Source of the DNA: Cyclobacterium roseum
GTDB lineage: Bacteria; Bacteroidota; Bacteroidia; Cytophagales; Cyclobacteriaceae
Direction of reading: 5' to 3'
NCBI RefSeq assembly: GCF_010119225.1
Contig: NZ_WNKF01000003.1
Location: 1-64,000 of the forward strand
Length of the DNA: 64,000 bases
In this document: one piece after another, positions 9,356-18,713 of the stretch
Position numbering within the stretch: the first letter of the stretch is position 1
Layout of the letters: every line of letters starts with the position of its first letter
Made by a program: the position numbers and the translations under genes
Notes under the pieces: generated by a model
The model's database searches: none
What the model was told of the DNA's origin: nothing
What the model saw: only the letters and a program-made list of their open reading frames with translations

Positions 9356-10345
9356 ATGAAGTTAGCCGTAGTGGGAGCCACCGGACTGGTAGGCTCGGAA
9401 ATCTTGGAAGTGCTGGATGAGCACAATTTTGCTTTCGACGAACTCTTGCTGGTCGCCTCAGAGCGATCTGCGGGGAAAAAGATTGCGTTTAAGGGAACGG
9501 ATTACACGGTAATAGGCCTGAAACAGGCCGTGGCTGAAAAACCGGATATCGCCATTTTTTCCGCCGGAGGGGCTACTTCTTCGGAATGGGCACCTCGGTT
9601 TGCCGAGGCTGGCGCCATCGTGATCGATAATTCCTCTGCCTGGCGAATGGACCCTACCAAAAAACTGGTTGTTCCTGAAATCAATGGCAAGGTGTTGCGC
9701 ATTGATGATCGCATCATTGCCAACCCCAACTGTTCCACCATTCAGATGGTGCTTGCCCTGGCTCCCTTGCGGGAGAAATACGGCATCAAGCGCATCGTGG
9801 TTTCTACCTATCAGTCGGTCACTGGAACAGGGAAAGATGCGGTAGATCAAATGATGGCCGAGCGAAAAGGAGAAGAGGCCACCATGGTGTATCCGTATAA
9901 AATCGATCTGAACGTATTGCCTCATATCGATGTGTTTCAGGAAAATGGCTACACCAAGGAAGAAATGAAGATGATCAACGAAACCAAGAAAATCTTTGGT
10001 GACGATAGCATTCAGGTGACCGCAACGGCGGTAAGGATACCTGTAATGGGGGGACATTCCGAGTCGGTGAACGTAGAATTTCATAAAGACTTTGACCTGG
10101 ATGAGGTAAAACAACTGCTGTCCAACACCCCAGGTGTTGTGGTAGAAGATGATCCGGCCAATAACATTTACCCCATGCCTTTGAATGCACATAAGAAAGA
10201 CGAGGTCTTTGTAGGAAGGTTGCGCCGGGATGAGACCCAGCCGAACACGCTGAACATGTGGATTGTGGCTGATAATTTACGAAAAGGAGCCGCTACGAAT
10301 GCGGTTCAGATCGCCGAATACCTGGTGGACCACAGCATGGTATAA
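9356..10345 (+). CDS. asd: Aspartate-semialdehyde dehydrogenase
   Basis: Makes aspartate semialdehyde from aspartyl phosphate with NADPH, at the branch to lysine/diaminopimelate, threonine and methionine. The 329-residue length fits. The Rossmann motif VVGATGLVGSEIL is at residues 5-17; the nucleophile Cys126 is in NPNCST; the substrate region includes STYQSVTGTG, and VMGGHSESV holds the catalytic His. The stop codon at 10345 directly abuts the GTG start of the next gene, suggesting a two-gene operon. It is divergent from the giant lamin-tail gene across about 100 bp. Confidence 0.97.
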   Translation: MKLAVVGATGLVGSEILEVLDEHNFAFDELLLVASERSAGKKIAFKGTDYTVIGLKQAVAEKPDIAIFSAGGATSSEWAPRFAEAGAIVIDNSSAWRMDPTKKLVVPEINGKVLRIDDRIIANPNCSTIQMVLALAPLREKYGIKRIVVSTYQSVTGTGKDAVDQMMAERKGEEATMVYPYKIDLNVLPHIDVFQENGYTKEEMKMINETKKIFGDDSIQVTATAVRIPVMGGHSESVNVEFHKDFDLDEVKQLLSNTPGVVVEDDPANNIYPMPLNAHKKDEVFVGRLRRDETQPNTLNMWIVADNLRKGAATNAVQIAEYLVDHSMV

Positions 10346-11533
10346 GTGGAGCTGGAAGCCCTATATCATCCCAAATTAATGCAGTTTGTGCAGGATCATC
10401 TTGAGGAAGATCCTGCACAATTGCTTTTACAGCATAAGGAAATTCCCGGCCTGGACATCAAGGCTGCCGCCCGACAGATTGCCATGCGGCAAAAAGCGCG
10501 GCACAAGCTGCCAGCCTGGGCGGCTCACCCTTCTATTATTTTTCCGCCTGCCCTTTCCATGGAACAATGTTCCTCCGAGGCCACGGGCAGGTATAAATGC
10601 AGCCTGGTTCAGGGAAAAACCATGGTAGATCTGACCGGTGGCTTTGGGGTGGACACCTTTTACCTGGGTGAAAAAATGGAGCAGGTAACCTATGTGGAGC
10701 AGCAGGAGGAACTGGTTGCATTGGCCCGGCATAACCTTCCCCTGCTTTTTAGCAACCAACAAATTTCATTTGTCCACCAGGATGCCCTGGCATTCCTGCT
10801 TCAAACGAAGGATATATTTGACTGGCTCTATGTGGACCCTGCCAGAAGGGGAAAAAGCAATCAGAAATTGTATCAACTGAAAGACCTGGAACCCGATGTG
10901 GTGAGTAATTGGGGCTTATTTCAACAAAAAGCCAGCTCCATTATGGTAAAGGCCTCTCCCATGCTGGATATCAGGGAGGCTTGCCGGGAACTGCCCGGAA
11001 TCACCCAGGTCCATGTGCTGAGTGTCAAAAACGAGGTGAAGGAGTTGTTGCTTATTAACGATGGTTCGGGCCAGCCACTAAGGATTGTCGCCGTGGAAAT
11101 AAGGGAGCAGGGCCCCAGTACCTTTACTTTTTCACCTCAAGAAGAAGCTTCGGCGGTACCTGTATTTTCCTTTCCCCAAAAATACCTGCTCATCCCCTAT
11201 GCGAGCATTCTGAAAGCGGGGGCATTTAAAAGTTTTGCTGTAAAGCAAGGCTTGGCCAAACTGCATGCCCACACGCATATCTACACCAGCGGTCATTTTC
11301 CAGAGGGCCTGCCCGGGCGTGTTTTTGAGGTCTTGGAGGAAATCCGGCTGGACAAGAAGGTATTGAAAAAGCTGTATCCGGAAGGCAAGGTCCACGTGAT
11401 TTCCCGTAACCACCCCATGAAAGCGGAGGCGATTAAAAAGAAATTCCGGCTAAAGGATGGAGGGGAGGAGTTTTTGATTGCGGTTACAGCAGTAGATGGG
11501 AAGCCAGGGGTTTGGCGGTGTAGGATGATATGA
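10346..11533 (+). CDS. Class I SAM-dependent methyltransferase with THUMP-like domain
   Basis: A 395-residue protein. The SAM-binding motif MVDLTGGFGVDTFYLG lies at about residues 93-108, followed by YVEQQEELVALARHNL (acidic residue after strand 2) and DWLYVDPARRG at about residue 158, the usual motif IV place. The C-terminal part matches the THUMP-like/PG_1098-type domain of Bacteroidota proteins, with the final basic stretch HVISRNHPMKAEAIKKKFRL. The family is thought to act on RNA but the target is not known to me. Translation starts with GTG directly after the asd stop, with no gap. The gene ends in a short-period repeat. Confidence 0.8.
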   Translation: MELEALYHPKLMQFVQDHLEEDPAQLLLQHKEIPGLDIKAAARQIAMRQKARHKLPAWAAHPSIIFPPALSMEQCSSEATGRYKCSLVQGKTMVDLTGGFGVDTFYLGEKMEQVTYVEQQEELVALARHNLPLLFSNQQISFVHQDALAFLLQTKDIFDWLYVDPARRGKSNQKLYQLKDLEPDVVSNWGLFQQKASSIMVKASPMLDIREACRELPGITQVHVLSVKNEVKELLLINDGSGQPLRIVAVEIREQGPSTFTFSPQEEASAVPVFSFPQKYLLIPYASILKAGAFKSFAVKQGLAKLHAHTHIYTSGHFPEGLPGRVFEVLEEIRLDKKVLKKLYPEGKVHVISRNHPMKAEAIKKKFRLKDGGEEFLIAVTAVDGKPGVWRCRMI

Positions 11534-11594
11534 TGTGATGATGTGATGATGTGGTGATGTGATGATGTGATGATGTGGTGATGTGATGATGTGT
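11523..11594. repeat. Short-period tandem repeat (TGATGATG / TGGTGATG)
   Basis: About 70 bp made of 8- to 9-base units that alternate between GATGATGTG and GGTGATGTG, starting in the last codons of the methyltransferase gene and running past its stop. It is purine/T-rich on the plus strand. It could vary in copy number by slippage and so extend or shorten the protein tail. Confidence 0.85.
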
Positions 11595-11822
11595 AAACCT
11601 ATTTCAGGACAAGACAGCTTACCGAATCCGGTTCGAAAACACCTGCCCTGGTATTTCTTCCATTTTGGCTAAAGCCGGGGTTTTTGGAATGCTATTTTTT
11701 GGAATGGGCTAAAGCCGCATTCCTATGGAAGGGATTTTTCTAGAATTAATTACATTTTAATGACTATTGAGGTATCCGCAAGCAGCCTAATTCGATAGTA
11801 GTATTAAGGTTCCTACAATCCA

Positions 11823-12411
11823 CTATAGCGTCCAATCAGTAGAAAAACCCATATTTTCTCCAATTTGATAAAGGGGGTTAATGTTTTCTTTCAAGACATT
11901 TCCAAATTCATCTGGCTTTAATCTTGCAATGCCATTTAAATCATCTTTAAAGATGGTGGTGTAATCGTAAAGTAGGTTTTTATGCTTTTGGTTATTTTCT
12001 AGGAAGATTTTAAAAGCCTTATGCTGAATTTCTACAAAGGGATCCAAATATTCACTTAGGGAAGGAAAATTGTTGCCTTTTGAAGAGTTTACGGATTTTG
12101 AAGTCGGGATTAAATTCCAAAGCTGGTCATGGGTTACAAAACTCCAGGGAATGAAATGGTCGATGGAAAAGTTTTCCATCGACATTTCTTCATTGGAGTA
12201 AATACAAAAAAGATCACCATCTTTTTTAGCCACTTCCTTCCAAAAGAAAATGGCATTTGTTAGCTTTCTTAACGATGGTGGAAATATTTTTTCCGTTAAC
12301 CCGGGGACATTTGGGTTGTTCTTTTGTAAATATCTTATTGGAATTGGTGGTATTATTAAATACGCCCGAAAGTTTTTGGATTGGAAGCGTTAGATCGGCT
12401 GGAATAGTCAT
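11823..12411 (-). pseudogene. Decayed HNH endonuclease gene with internal deletion and frameshift
   Basis: The 3' part (11823-12233, open further upstream) encodes an HNH nuclease domain: FSIDHFIPWSFVTHDQLWNLIP followed by the expected N and K residues (NSSKGNNFPS). In the same frame the reading continues upstream as YLQKNNPNVPGLTEKIF and PPSLRKLTNAIFFWKEVAKK, up to about 12350. The 5' end, 12411 to about 12350, reads MTIPADLTLPIQKLSGVFNN in a different frame. That N-terminus and this HNH domain belong, to my knowledge, to one protein of about 300 or more residues, so a large middle section is missing and the two ends are out of frame. The gene is likely dead. No partner methyltransferase is present. 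Confidence 0.7.
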
Positions 12412-12559
12412 AAGGGAATAAATAGTTGATTTTAAAAATTACTAAAAGTCCATTCAATTTCCAACGTTTGCCATTAAGGCGCATTTACTTTCAGTACCAC
12501 GGGTATAAAGCTATTCCATTTTTTCTTTATCTTCCCTTTCCAAACTAAATAACCCAAAT

Positions 12560-13492
12560 ATGAACCGAAGAGCCTTTTCAAAAAAGAGCCTGTCTGCACT
12601 GGGACTGACGATGCTGGGAACGGAAGCTTTTTCTTTGGCCGCTCCAAAAGCTGCTGTACGCCTTGGCGGACCGCTGTTTTCCAAACCGCAGGACCCGGAG
12701 GAATGGCTTGCCGCTTTAGCCGCTAAGGGATTCCGGGCCGCCTATTGCCCCCTTCCCCTAACGGCAAGCGCAGAAGAGATCCGGGCCTATGAATCCGCAG
12801 CCAAAAAAGCCGACATCGTCATTGCGGAAGTAGGCGCCTGGAGCAATCCCATCAGCCCGGACAAGGAGATGGCGCGGGAGGCATTTGAAAAATGTACCCA
12901 ATCCCTGCAACTGGCGGAAAGCATTGGTGCCAACTGCTGTGTAAATATCAGCGGGTCGAAAAACTCGGTGCACTGGGCAGGTCCCCACCAGGATAACCTG
13001 ACACGGGATACCTTTGATGAGATCGTGGAGGTGACCCGGAAAATCATCGATGAAGTGCAGCCTGAAAGGACCTATTTTGCGCTGGAACCCATGCCCTGGG
13101 CGTATCCCGACTCGGCGGACAGCTACCTGGACCTGGTACGGGCGGTAGACCGAAAGGCGTTTGGCGTGCATATGGATCCCATGAACCTGATCATCACCCC
13201 CAACTTGTACTATGGCAATGCAGCCCTGATCCGGGAATGTTTCCGGAAACTGGGACCCCATATTCGGAGTTGTCATGCCAAGGACATTCAGCTACGGGAA
13301 GATTATTACATGCCCCAATTTTCGGAGGTACGGCCGGGCCTGGGTGTGTTGGATTATCAGGTATTCCTGCAGGAAGTTAGCCGGCTTACGGATATTCCGT
13401 TGATGATGGAACACCTGAGCTCCGAGGAGGAATACGATCTGGCTGCGGACCACATCCGTTCGGAAGGGAAAAAAGCTGGGGTATCTGTTTAG
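12560..13492 (+). CDS. Tat-exported sugar phosphate isomerase/epimerase-like TIM-barrel protein
   Basis: 310 residues. The N-terminus MNRRAFSKKSLSALGLTMLG is a twin-arginine signal, so a folded, probably metal-bound protein is exported. The rest resembles the AP endonuclease 2/xylose isomerase-like barrel: FALEPMPWAYPDS (metal-ligand Glu region), FGVHMDPMNLI (His/Asp), IRSCHAKDIQL (His and Lys) and the late MMEHLSSEEEYD. Substrate unknown; such proteins in this phylum often act on sugars or related polyols outside the cytoplasm. It stands alone and ends four bases into a convergent small membrane protein gene. Confidence 0.85.
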   Translation: MNRRAFSKKSLSALGLTMLGTEAFSLAAPKAAVRLGGPLFSKPQDPEEWLAALAAKGFRAAYCPLPLTASAEEIRAYESAAKKADIVIAEVGAWSNPISPDKEMAREAFEKCTQSLQLAESIGANCCVNISGSKNSVHWAGPHQDNLTRDTFDEIVEVTRKIIDEVQPERTYFALEPMPWAYPDSADSYLDLVRAVDRKAFGVHMDPMNLIITPNLYYGNAALIRECFRKLGPHIRSCHAKDIQLREDYYMPQFSEVRPGLGVLDYQVFLQEVSRLTDIPLMMEHLSSEEEYDLAADHIRSEGKKAGVSV

Positions 13493-13683
13493 GGCATTCC
13501 CTTTTCCAGAAAAATCCAGGCGAGCAGAAAGATCAGTGCCGGTATTCCGTAATATTGTAATACCAGCAAGCGGTTGTTGCGGTGCAAAAACCACAGCACA
13601 TATACTGGCCGTATAAAGCCAAGCATCAACGCAATAGCCGCCAATAGCGTCAAAATTTTAAGGCTGGCTAACAGGGTTTCCAT
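13489..13683 (-). CDS. Small two-helix membrane protein, function unknown
   Basis: 64 residues with two strongly hydrophobic stretches (about residues 7-24 and 44-59) separated by a basic, aromatic loop (FLHRNNRLLVLQYYG). No named family recognised. It overlaps the 3' end of the sugar isomerase-like gene by four bases on the opposite strand. The coding call rests on hydrophobic pattern and compact placement, so it is less certain than its neighbours. Confidence 0.5.
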   Translation of the reverse strand: METLLASLKILTLLAAIALMLGFIRPVYVLWFLHRNNRLLVLQYYGIPALIFLLAWIFLEKGMP

Positions 13684-13710
13684 GGCGTGTGTGCAAAAAT
13701 CAATCTTTAT

Positions 13711-13751
13711 TGAAAATAAAAAAAGGCTGTCATTTTTAGGGGACAGCCTTT
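13711..13751 (-). terminator. Terminator of the rimP-nusA-infB operon
   Basis: AAGGCTGTC (13723-13731) and GACAGCCTT (13742-13750) form a 9-bp perfect stem with a 10-base loop. On the minus strand the stem is followed by TTTTTTATTTT. It lies just past the infB stop at 13777; the other side is also T-rich, so it may work in both directions. Confidence 0.85.
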
Positions 13752-13776
13752 ATTTGTTGGAATCAATTTAAGCGGA

Positions 13777-16764
13777 TTATTTTTTCCGTTTGATCTCTTC
13801 CATTTTATATCCTTCAAAGGTATCTCCTACCTCGATATCATTGAATCCTTTGATGGAAACACCACATTCGTACCCGTTTTTCACTTCGTTTACATCGTCC
13901 TTGAAGCGTTTCAAGGCACTGATTTCTCCTTCGTGAATCACGATACCGTCGCGGATAATCCGGATTTTATTTTTCCGGTGAATGTAGCCATCCGTCACGT
14001 AACTACCTGCCACGGTACCTACTTTGGAAATCTTAAACACCTCGCGGACTTCAATATTTCCGGTAATAACTTCTTCGAACTCAGGCTCCAGCATTCCTTC
14101 AATGGCATCTTTGATCTGGTTGATGGCATCGTAGATGATGGAATAGTGTCTGATTTCGATTTCTTCCTGTTCTGCCAGGCGTTTGGCATTGGCTGATGGC
14201 CTTACCTGGAATCCCAGGATAATGGCATCCGAAGCGGAAGCCAGCAAGACATCGGACTCGGAAATCTGTCCCACACCCTGGTGGATGATGTTTACTTTTA
14301 CTTCTTCCTTGGACAATTTGAGTAAGGAATCGGACAGGGCTTCTACCGAACCATCCACATCACCTTTGATAATGATGTTGAGTTCTTTAAAGCTACCAAT
14401 GGCGAGTCTCCTGCCAATTTCATCCAGGGTGATGTGCTTCTTGGTTCGAAGGCTTTGTTCCCGCTGAATTTGCTCTCTTGAGTTGGCAATTTCCCGGGCT
14501 TCTCTTTCCGAATCGTAGACTTTGAATACATCTCCTGCTTGTGGGGCTCCACCAAGTCCGAGCACCTGAACCGGAGTAGAAGGACCTGCCTCCTCTTTTT
14601 TCTGTCCCAGATGATCAAACATGGCCTTTACGCGGCCATAGTGTTGACCTGCAAGGATGGTATCTCCAATGCGAAGGGTTCCTGCCTGGACCATTACGGT
14701 GGAGACGTAACCCCTTCCTTTGTCCAGGGAAGCTTCCACAACCGTTCCCACGGCGTTTTTCTTTGGATTGGCCTTGAGTTCCAGTATTTCGGATTCCAGC
14801 AGTACCTTTTCCAGCAAGTCATCTATTCCGGCACCTGTCTTGGCAGATATTTCCTGGGATTGGTATTTTCCACCCCAGTCTTCTACCAACAGGTTCATAT
14901 TAGCCAATTCCTCCCTGATCTTATCCGGGTTGGAATTAGGTTTGTCCACCTTGTTAATGGCAAAGATCATCGGTACGCCAGCCACTTGTGCGTGGTTAAT
15001 GGCTTCTTTGGTCTGTGGCATGACATTGTCATCCGCAGCGATAACGATGATGGCCACATCCGTGATTTTAGCTCCCCTGGCTCGCATGGCGGTAAAGGCT
15101 TCGTGGCCGGGAGTATCCAAAAAGGCGATTTTGTGTCCGTCGGTGGTTTCCACATCATAAGCCCCGATATGCTGGGTGATTCCTCCGGCTTCGCCGTGCG
15201 TTACCTTGGATCTTCTGATATAATCCAGCAAAGAGGTTTTACCATGATCTACGTGACCCATGATGGTCACAATGGGGGCCCTTTCGATCATCTCTTCCGG
15301 ATCCTCTTCCACCTTAATTTCGGCTTCTTCTTCGTCGGATTTGGTGAATTCTACATCGTAGTTGAATTCATCGGCAATAATCGTGATGGCTTCTGCATCC
15401 AGTCGCTGGTTTATGGATACGAACATCCCCAGTCCCATGCAGACGGATATTACCTCATTGACGGAGACATCCATCAGGGATGCCAGGTCATTGGCAGAAA
15501 TAAATTCGGTTACTTTTAATACTTTGCTTTCCTCAGGAGCATCGCTAACCTCTTTGGATCGATCCGAACGTTTATCCCTACGGTTTTTTCCTTTTCCTCC
15601 GGATCTACCGCCGCCTTGTAGCCTGGCGAGGGTTTGTTTGATCTGATCCTGAATTTCTTTTTGTGTCGGTTCCTCTTTTTGGAAACGAGCGTTTCCGGCA
15701 CCTCTTGCGCCAGGTCTTCCCGCAGGACCCCTGTTATTGCCTTTTCGGGCACCTTGTCCAGGCCCCTTTCCTGCGCCACCAGCTGCAGGCCGGGCACCTG
15801 CGGCACCGGCTGCAGGGCGGTTGTCAATACGTTTTCTAGGTCGCTTCTTCTTCTCTTTATTGCGCTCATCAGAAGAGGCTACCGGCTTGGTTTTCTTCTT
15901 CGACTTGTCTTTGGGAAGTTCTATTTTTCCCAGTACGGTCAAGCCTTTCAGGGAATCTGCTTTAGCAGAAATGACCCTGTTTTCAGAGGTTTCGGCTGGT
16001 TTTTCTTCTTCTTTGGCAGGCTTTTCGGGCTCTGCTGATTTTTTTTCTTCTGGAGCTTTCTCAGGAATAGGTTTTTGCTCCGCTGCTTCAGGTGTTGGTG
16101 CTACCGGTTTATCTTCGGTGGGTTTCGCCTCAGGGACTTCCGGTTTTTCTTTCTCAGGAGGTGTTGCTTCTGGTTTTTCTTCTTTCGGCTTCTCTTCCTT
16201 TTTCTCCTCTTTTTTGCTTTCCTTAGGTTCTGGAGCGGGAGCAGCTGCTTTAGGTTCCGGCGTTTTAGGTTCCGGTCCTTTCGGCTCCGGTGCTTTTGGC
16301 TCCGCCGCTTTTGGTTTTTCCTCCTTTTTGGGTTCTTCCGGTTTGGAAGGCTTCCCTTCCAAATCGATCTTCCCCACCACTTTTATGCCCTGAAGCTTGG
16401 GCGCTTCAGTGGAAATTTTGTCAGTATCTTTTTCGGAAGCTGGTTTTTCTTCCTTTGGACTGGGAGCGGGCTTTTCAGGTTCAGGTTTTTTTATCTCCTT
16501 CTCCGGTTCGGACTCAGATTCCGCCTTGATCGTAAAATTTTCATTGTGTCTTTTGCCAATGGAAAGATGGGAGGCCTCTTCCTTCTCCTGGGCAGAAGAC
16601 CTAAACTCCTTGGCAAGCATATTGAAATGCTCCATGCTGATCTTAGAGTTCGGGTTTCCTTCTACCTCAAAGCCCTTCTTCGCCATGGACTCAACGATGG
16701 TCGCTACACCGACGTTGAGCTTTCTGGCTACCTGGCCTAATCGCATCATTTTTTCTTCTGACAT
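13777..16764 (-). CDS. infB: Translation initiation factor IF-2
   Basis: The GTPase that places initiator tRNA on the 30S subunit; 995 residues. Residues 1-55 form the N-terminal helical domain ([20 protein letters not shown]). Residues about 60-340 are a low-complexity extension very rich in Lys, Pro, Glu and Ala, then a Gly/Arg-rich stretch. The G domain starts near residue 500 with [11 protein letters not shown] (P-loop); [16 protein letters not shown] (G3) and INKVDKP (G4) follow. The C-terminal domains include the [14 protein letters not shown] and [14 protein letters not shown] regions. Third gene of the operon, 71 bp after nusA. Confidence 0.98.
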   Translation of the reverse strand: MSEEKMMRLGQVARKLNVGVATIVESMAKKGFEVEGNPNSKISMEHFNMLAKEFRSSAQEKEEASHLSIGKRHNENFTIKAESESEPEKEIKKPEPEKPAPSPKEEKPASEKDTDKISTEAPKLQGIKVVGKIDLEGKPSKPEEPKKEEKPKAAEPKAPEPKGPEPKTPEPKAAAPAPEPKESKKEEKKEEKPKEEKPEATPPEKEKPEVPEAKPTEDKPVAPTPEAAEQKPIPEKAPEEKKSAEPEKPAKEEEKPAETSENRVISAKADSLKGLTVLGKIELPKDKSKKKTKPVASSDERNKEKKKRPRKRIDNRPAAGAAGARPAAGGAGKGPGQGARKGNNRGPAGRPGARGAGNARFQKEEPTQKEIQDQIKQTLARLQGGGRSGGKGKNRRDKRSDRSKEVSDAPEESKVLKVTEFISANDLASLMDVSVNEVISVCMGLGMFVSINQRLDAEAITIIADEFNYDVEFTKSDEEEAEIKVEEDPEEMIERAPIVTIMGHVDHGKTSLLDYIRRSKVTHGEAGGITQHIGAYDVETTDGHKIAFLDTPGHEAFTAMRARGAKITDVAIIVIAADDNVMPQTKEAINHAQVAGVPMIFAINKVDKPNSNPDKIREELANMNLLVEDWGGKYQSQEISAKTGAGIDDLLEKVLLESEILELKANPKKNAVGTVVEASLDKGRGYVSTVMVQAGTLRIGDTILAGQHYGRVKAMFDHLGQKKEEAGPSTPVQVLGLGGAPQAGDVFKVYDSEREAREIANSREQIQREQSLRTKKHITLDEIGRRLAIGSFKELNIIIKGDVDGSVEALSDSLLKLSKEEVKVNIIHQGVGQISESDVLLASASDAIILGFQVRPSANAKRLAEQEEIEIRHYSIIYDAINQIKDAIEGMLEPEFEEVITGNIEVREVFKISKVGTVAGSYVTDGYIHRKNKIRIIRDGIVIHEGEISALKRFKDDVNEVKNGYECGVSIKGFNDIEVGDTFEGYKMEEIKRKK

Positions 16765-16835
16765 ACTAATACCTATTCCTGTATTTTATTCTAATGCAAA
16801 TATAAAGGGGATAACGAATAATCTATCGTTATTTG

Positions 16836-18080
16836 CTATTCAAATTCTTGTTTTAATATTTTAAATACATCATCAATCGTTTCTTCTTCCAGTTCGGTTC
16901 TCCTCAAAAGGTCTTCTTTGGTCAGCGCTAATACGCTTTTTGCGGTATCCAAACCTGTTTTTTTCAGTTCCGCTATGACCCAACTTTCAATTTCGTCAGA
17001 AAATTCGGACAAATCCACATCTTCCTCCTCTTCGTAACCAGATAATTCCCTGAATACATCGATCTCATAGCCGACCAGACGGCTGGCCAGGCGGATATTA
17101 AAGCCTCCTTTACCGATCGCAAGGGATACCTGATCCGGTTTAAGGTAAACGGATATCCTTTTATCCTCTTCACTGACCTGAAGGGAAGATACTTTTGCCG
17201 GACTCAAGGCCCTGGATACGTACAGGTCCAGGTTTTCCGTATAATTGATAACGTCAATATTTTCATTTTGCAATTCGCGGACCACAGCGTGAATCCTGCT
17301 TCCTTTCATGCCCACACAGGCACCTACCGGGTCGATGCGGTCATCATACGACTCTACCGCAACTTTTGCTCTTTCACCAGGCTCCCGAACGATCTTTTTG
17401 ATAGTGATCAGGCCATCGTATACTTCTGGCACCTCGTTTTCAAAAAGACGCTCCAGAAAGATCGGAGAGGTTCTGGACAAAATGATTCGTGGATTCCCAT
17501 TGATCATTTCTACCTTATGCACAATCGCCCTTACCGTATCCCCCTTTCGGAAACGGTCTTTGGGGATTTGTTCGCTCTTAGGCATGATCAGTTCGTTTCC
17601 TTCTCCATCCATCAGCAGGATCTCTCTTCCGAGAATCTGGTAGACCTCTGCATTGATGATTTCGCCTACCAACTCTTCGTACTGATTGAAAAGCAAATCC
17701 TTTTCCAAATCCTTGATGCGCTGGATCAATGTCTGTCGCGCCATCATCACGGCTCTTCTGCCAAAATCTTCCAATTCGATTTTTTCGTAGGCTTCTTCTC
17801 CCAATTCAAAATCGGGCTCAATTTTCTTTGCCTCTGACAAGCTTATCTTATCGTAATCCCAGATATCCTCCGAGTTATCGTCTACAATCTCCCTGATTCG
17901 GACGATCTCCAAATCCCCTTTATCAGCATTGATGATCACGTCAAAATTTTCATCTGTTTCGTACTTTTTGCGAATCATTGCTCGAAATACATCTTCAAGA
18001 ATGCGGATCATTGTTGGTCGGTCCACATTTTTCGATCTTGCAAACTCTGCAAATGATTCAATCAGAACTTTAGCATCCAT
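16836..18080 (-). CDS. nusA: Transcription termination/antitermination factor NusA
   Basis: RNA polymerase-associated elongation factor, 414 residues. The N-terminal polymerase-binding domain (about 1-125) begins MDAKVLIESFAEFARSKN; an S1 domain follows around the DTVRAIVHKVE stretch; two KH domains are marked by PVGACVGMKGSRI and SLAIGKGGFNIRLASRL. The end (ELKKTGLDTAKSVLALTKED) is a helix-hairpin-helix-like segment, so the long acidic C-terminal repeats of E. coli NusA are absent, as is usual in this phylum. It lies between rimP (5 bp upstream) and infB. Confidence 0.97.
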   Translation of the reverse strand: MDAKVLIESFAEFARSKNVDRPTMIRILEDVFRAMIRKKYETDENFDVIINADKGDLEIVRIREIVDDNSEDIWDYDKISLSEAKKIEPDFELGEEAYEKIELEDFGRRAVMMARQTLIQRIKDLEKDLLFNQYEELVGEIINAEVYQILGREILLMDGEGNELIMPKSEQIPKDRFRKGDTVRAIVHKVEMINGNPRIILSRTSPIFLERLFENEVPEVYDGLITIKKIVREPGERAKVAVESYDDRIDPVGACVGMKGSRIHAVVRELQNENIDVINYTENLDLYVSRALSPAKVSSLQVSEEDKRISVYLKPDQVSLAIGKGGFNIRLASRLVGYEIDVFRELSGYEEEEDVDLSEFSDEIESWVIAELKKTGLDTAKSVLALTKEDLLRRTELEEETIDDVFKILKQEFE

Positions 18081-18085
18081 TGTTT

Positions 18086-18556
18086 TTATTTGAAAGAGAC
18101 TACTACTATTGATTTCCTAATTTGTTCAAAGGGCAGGTCGAGACTTTCTTCAACCGCCTTCTTTCCTTTTGCTTTTTTCTTTACCAAGATGCGGATACCC
18201 CGCTGGTCCACTGCTGCCAACTTTCCTTCAATGGTGTCGTTATTTTCCAAAGTAACTTTCAGGCTGCGACCCACATTTTTTTGATATTGCCTTCTGGAAC
18301 TCAATGGAAAATCCACGCCGGGAGATGATACCTCCATAACATAGGCGGTGTCCATTAGCTCTTTGGCCTCAATCTCTTCCCCTACTGCCCGACTGACAGC
18401 GGCACAGGTATCAATGATGACCCCTTGATCCGAATCAATCAATATGTGAAGGGATTTTTTTGGGCCTTTTTCGACGATTTGAATGTCGACCACAAAATGG
18501 CTGGCATCCGGAAGGTGTTTTTCCACTATTTCCTCTATCGTTTGCCTCAAATTCAT
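18086..18556 (-). CDS. rimP: Ribosome maturation factor RimP
   Basis: Helps assemble the 30S subunit; 156 residues from the ATG at 18556 (MNLRQTIEEIVEKHLPDASH). An upstream in-frame start at 18640 would translate through a perfect hairpin and has no family match, so I rejected it. The N-terminal alpha/beta domain carries LHILIDSDQGVIIDTCAAVS and YVMEVSSPGVDFPL, the latter the standard RimP motif; the C-terminal SH3-like barrel spans about 90-156. The rimP-nusA-infB order is widely conserved in bacteria. Confidence 0.95.
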   Translation of the reverse strand: MNLRQTIEEIVEKHLPDASHFVVDIQIVEKGPKKSLHILIDSDQGVIIDTCAAVSRAVGEEIEAKELMDTAYVMEVSSPGVDFPLSSRRQYQKNVGRSLKVTLENNDTIEGKLAAVDQRGIRILVKKKAKGKKAVEESLDLPFEQIRKSIVVVSFK

Positions 18557-18609
18557 ATCTTTTTGCTTACTTGCCCCAAGGATTTCCCTCCAAATTGATT
18601 CATAATGAA

Positions 18610-18632
18610 AGAGGGGACTGCTTGTCCCCTCT
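18610..18632 (-). promoter_or_regulatory. Perfect 9-bp hairpin in the rimP leader
   Basis: AGAGGGGAC and GTCCCCTCT, separated by five bases, lie 54 bp upstream of the rimP start. On the minus strand it is followed by TTTCATTATG and not by a clear U-tract, so it is less likely to be a plain terminator and more likely a leader structure for the rimP-nusA-infB message. Function inferred only from position. Confidence 0.5.
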
Positions 18633-18701
18633 AAGATCACTAATGAATTCTAGCACAAATGTAATAAAATTATTTTCCTAAAAAAAGTATTGAAAGTTTG
18701 A

Positions 18702-18709
18702 TAAATTTG
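18702..18709 (+). promoter_or_regulatory. Possible Bacteroidota -7 box upstream of cysS
   Basis: TAAATTTG fits the TAnnTTTG -7 consensus of this phylum and ends five bases before the cysS ATG. I see no convincing TTG -33 box at the usual spacing. If real, transcription would begin at or next to the start codon (a leaderless or near-leaderless message). Confidence 0.25.
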
Positions 18710-18713
18710 CCCC

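Noticed and set aside
9458-10192. 244-residue frame on the minus strand inside asd
   Set aside because: Antisense shadow of a clear asd gene; His/Phe/Arg-rich composition without motifs.
11523-11594. CRISPR-like or recombination repeat
   Set aside because: Unit of 8-9 bases without spacers; a simple sequence repeat.
14539-15519. 326-residue frame opposite infB
   Set aside because: Antisense shadow of the IF-2 G domain.
16075-16740. Phe/Arg-rich frames opposite the infB N-terminal region
   Set aside because: They arise from the Lys/Pro/Glu-rich codons of infB read on the other strand.
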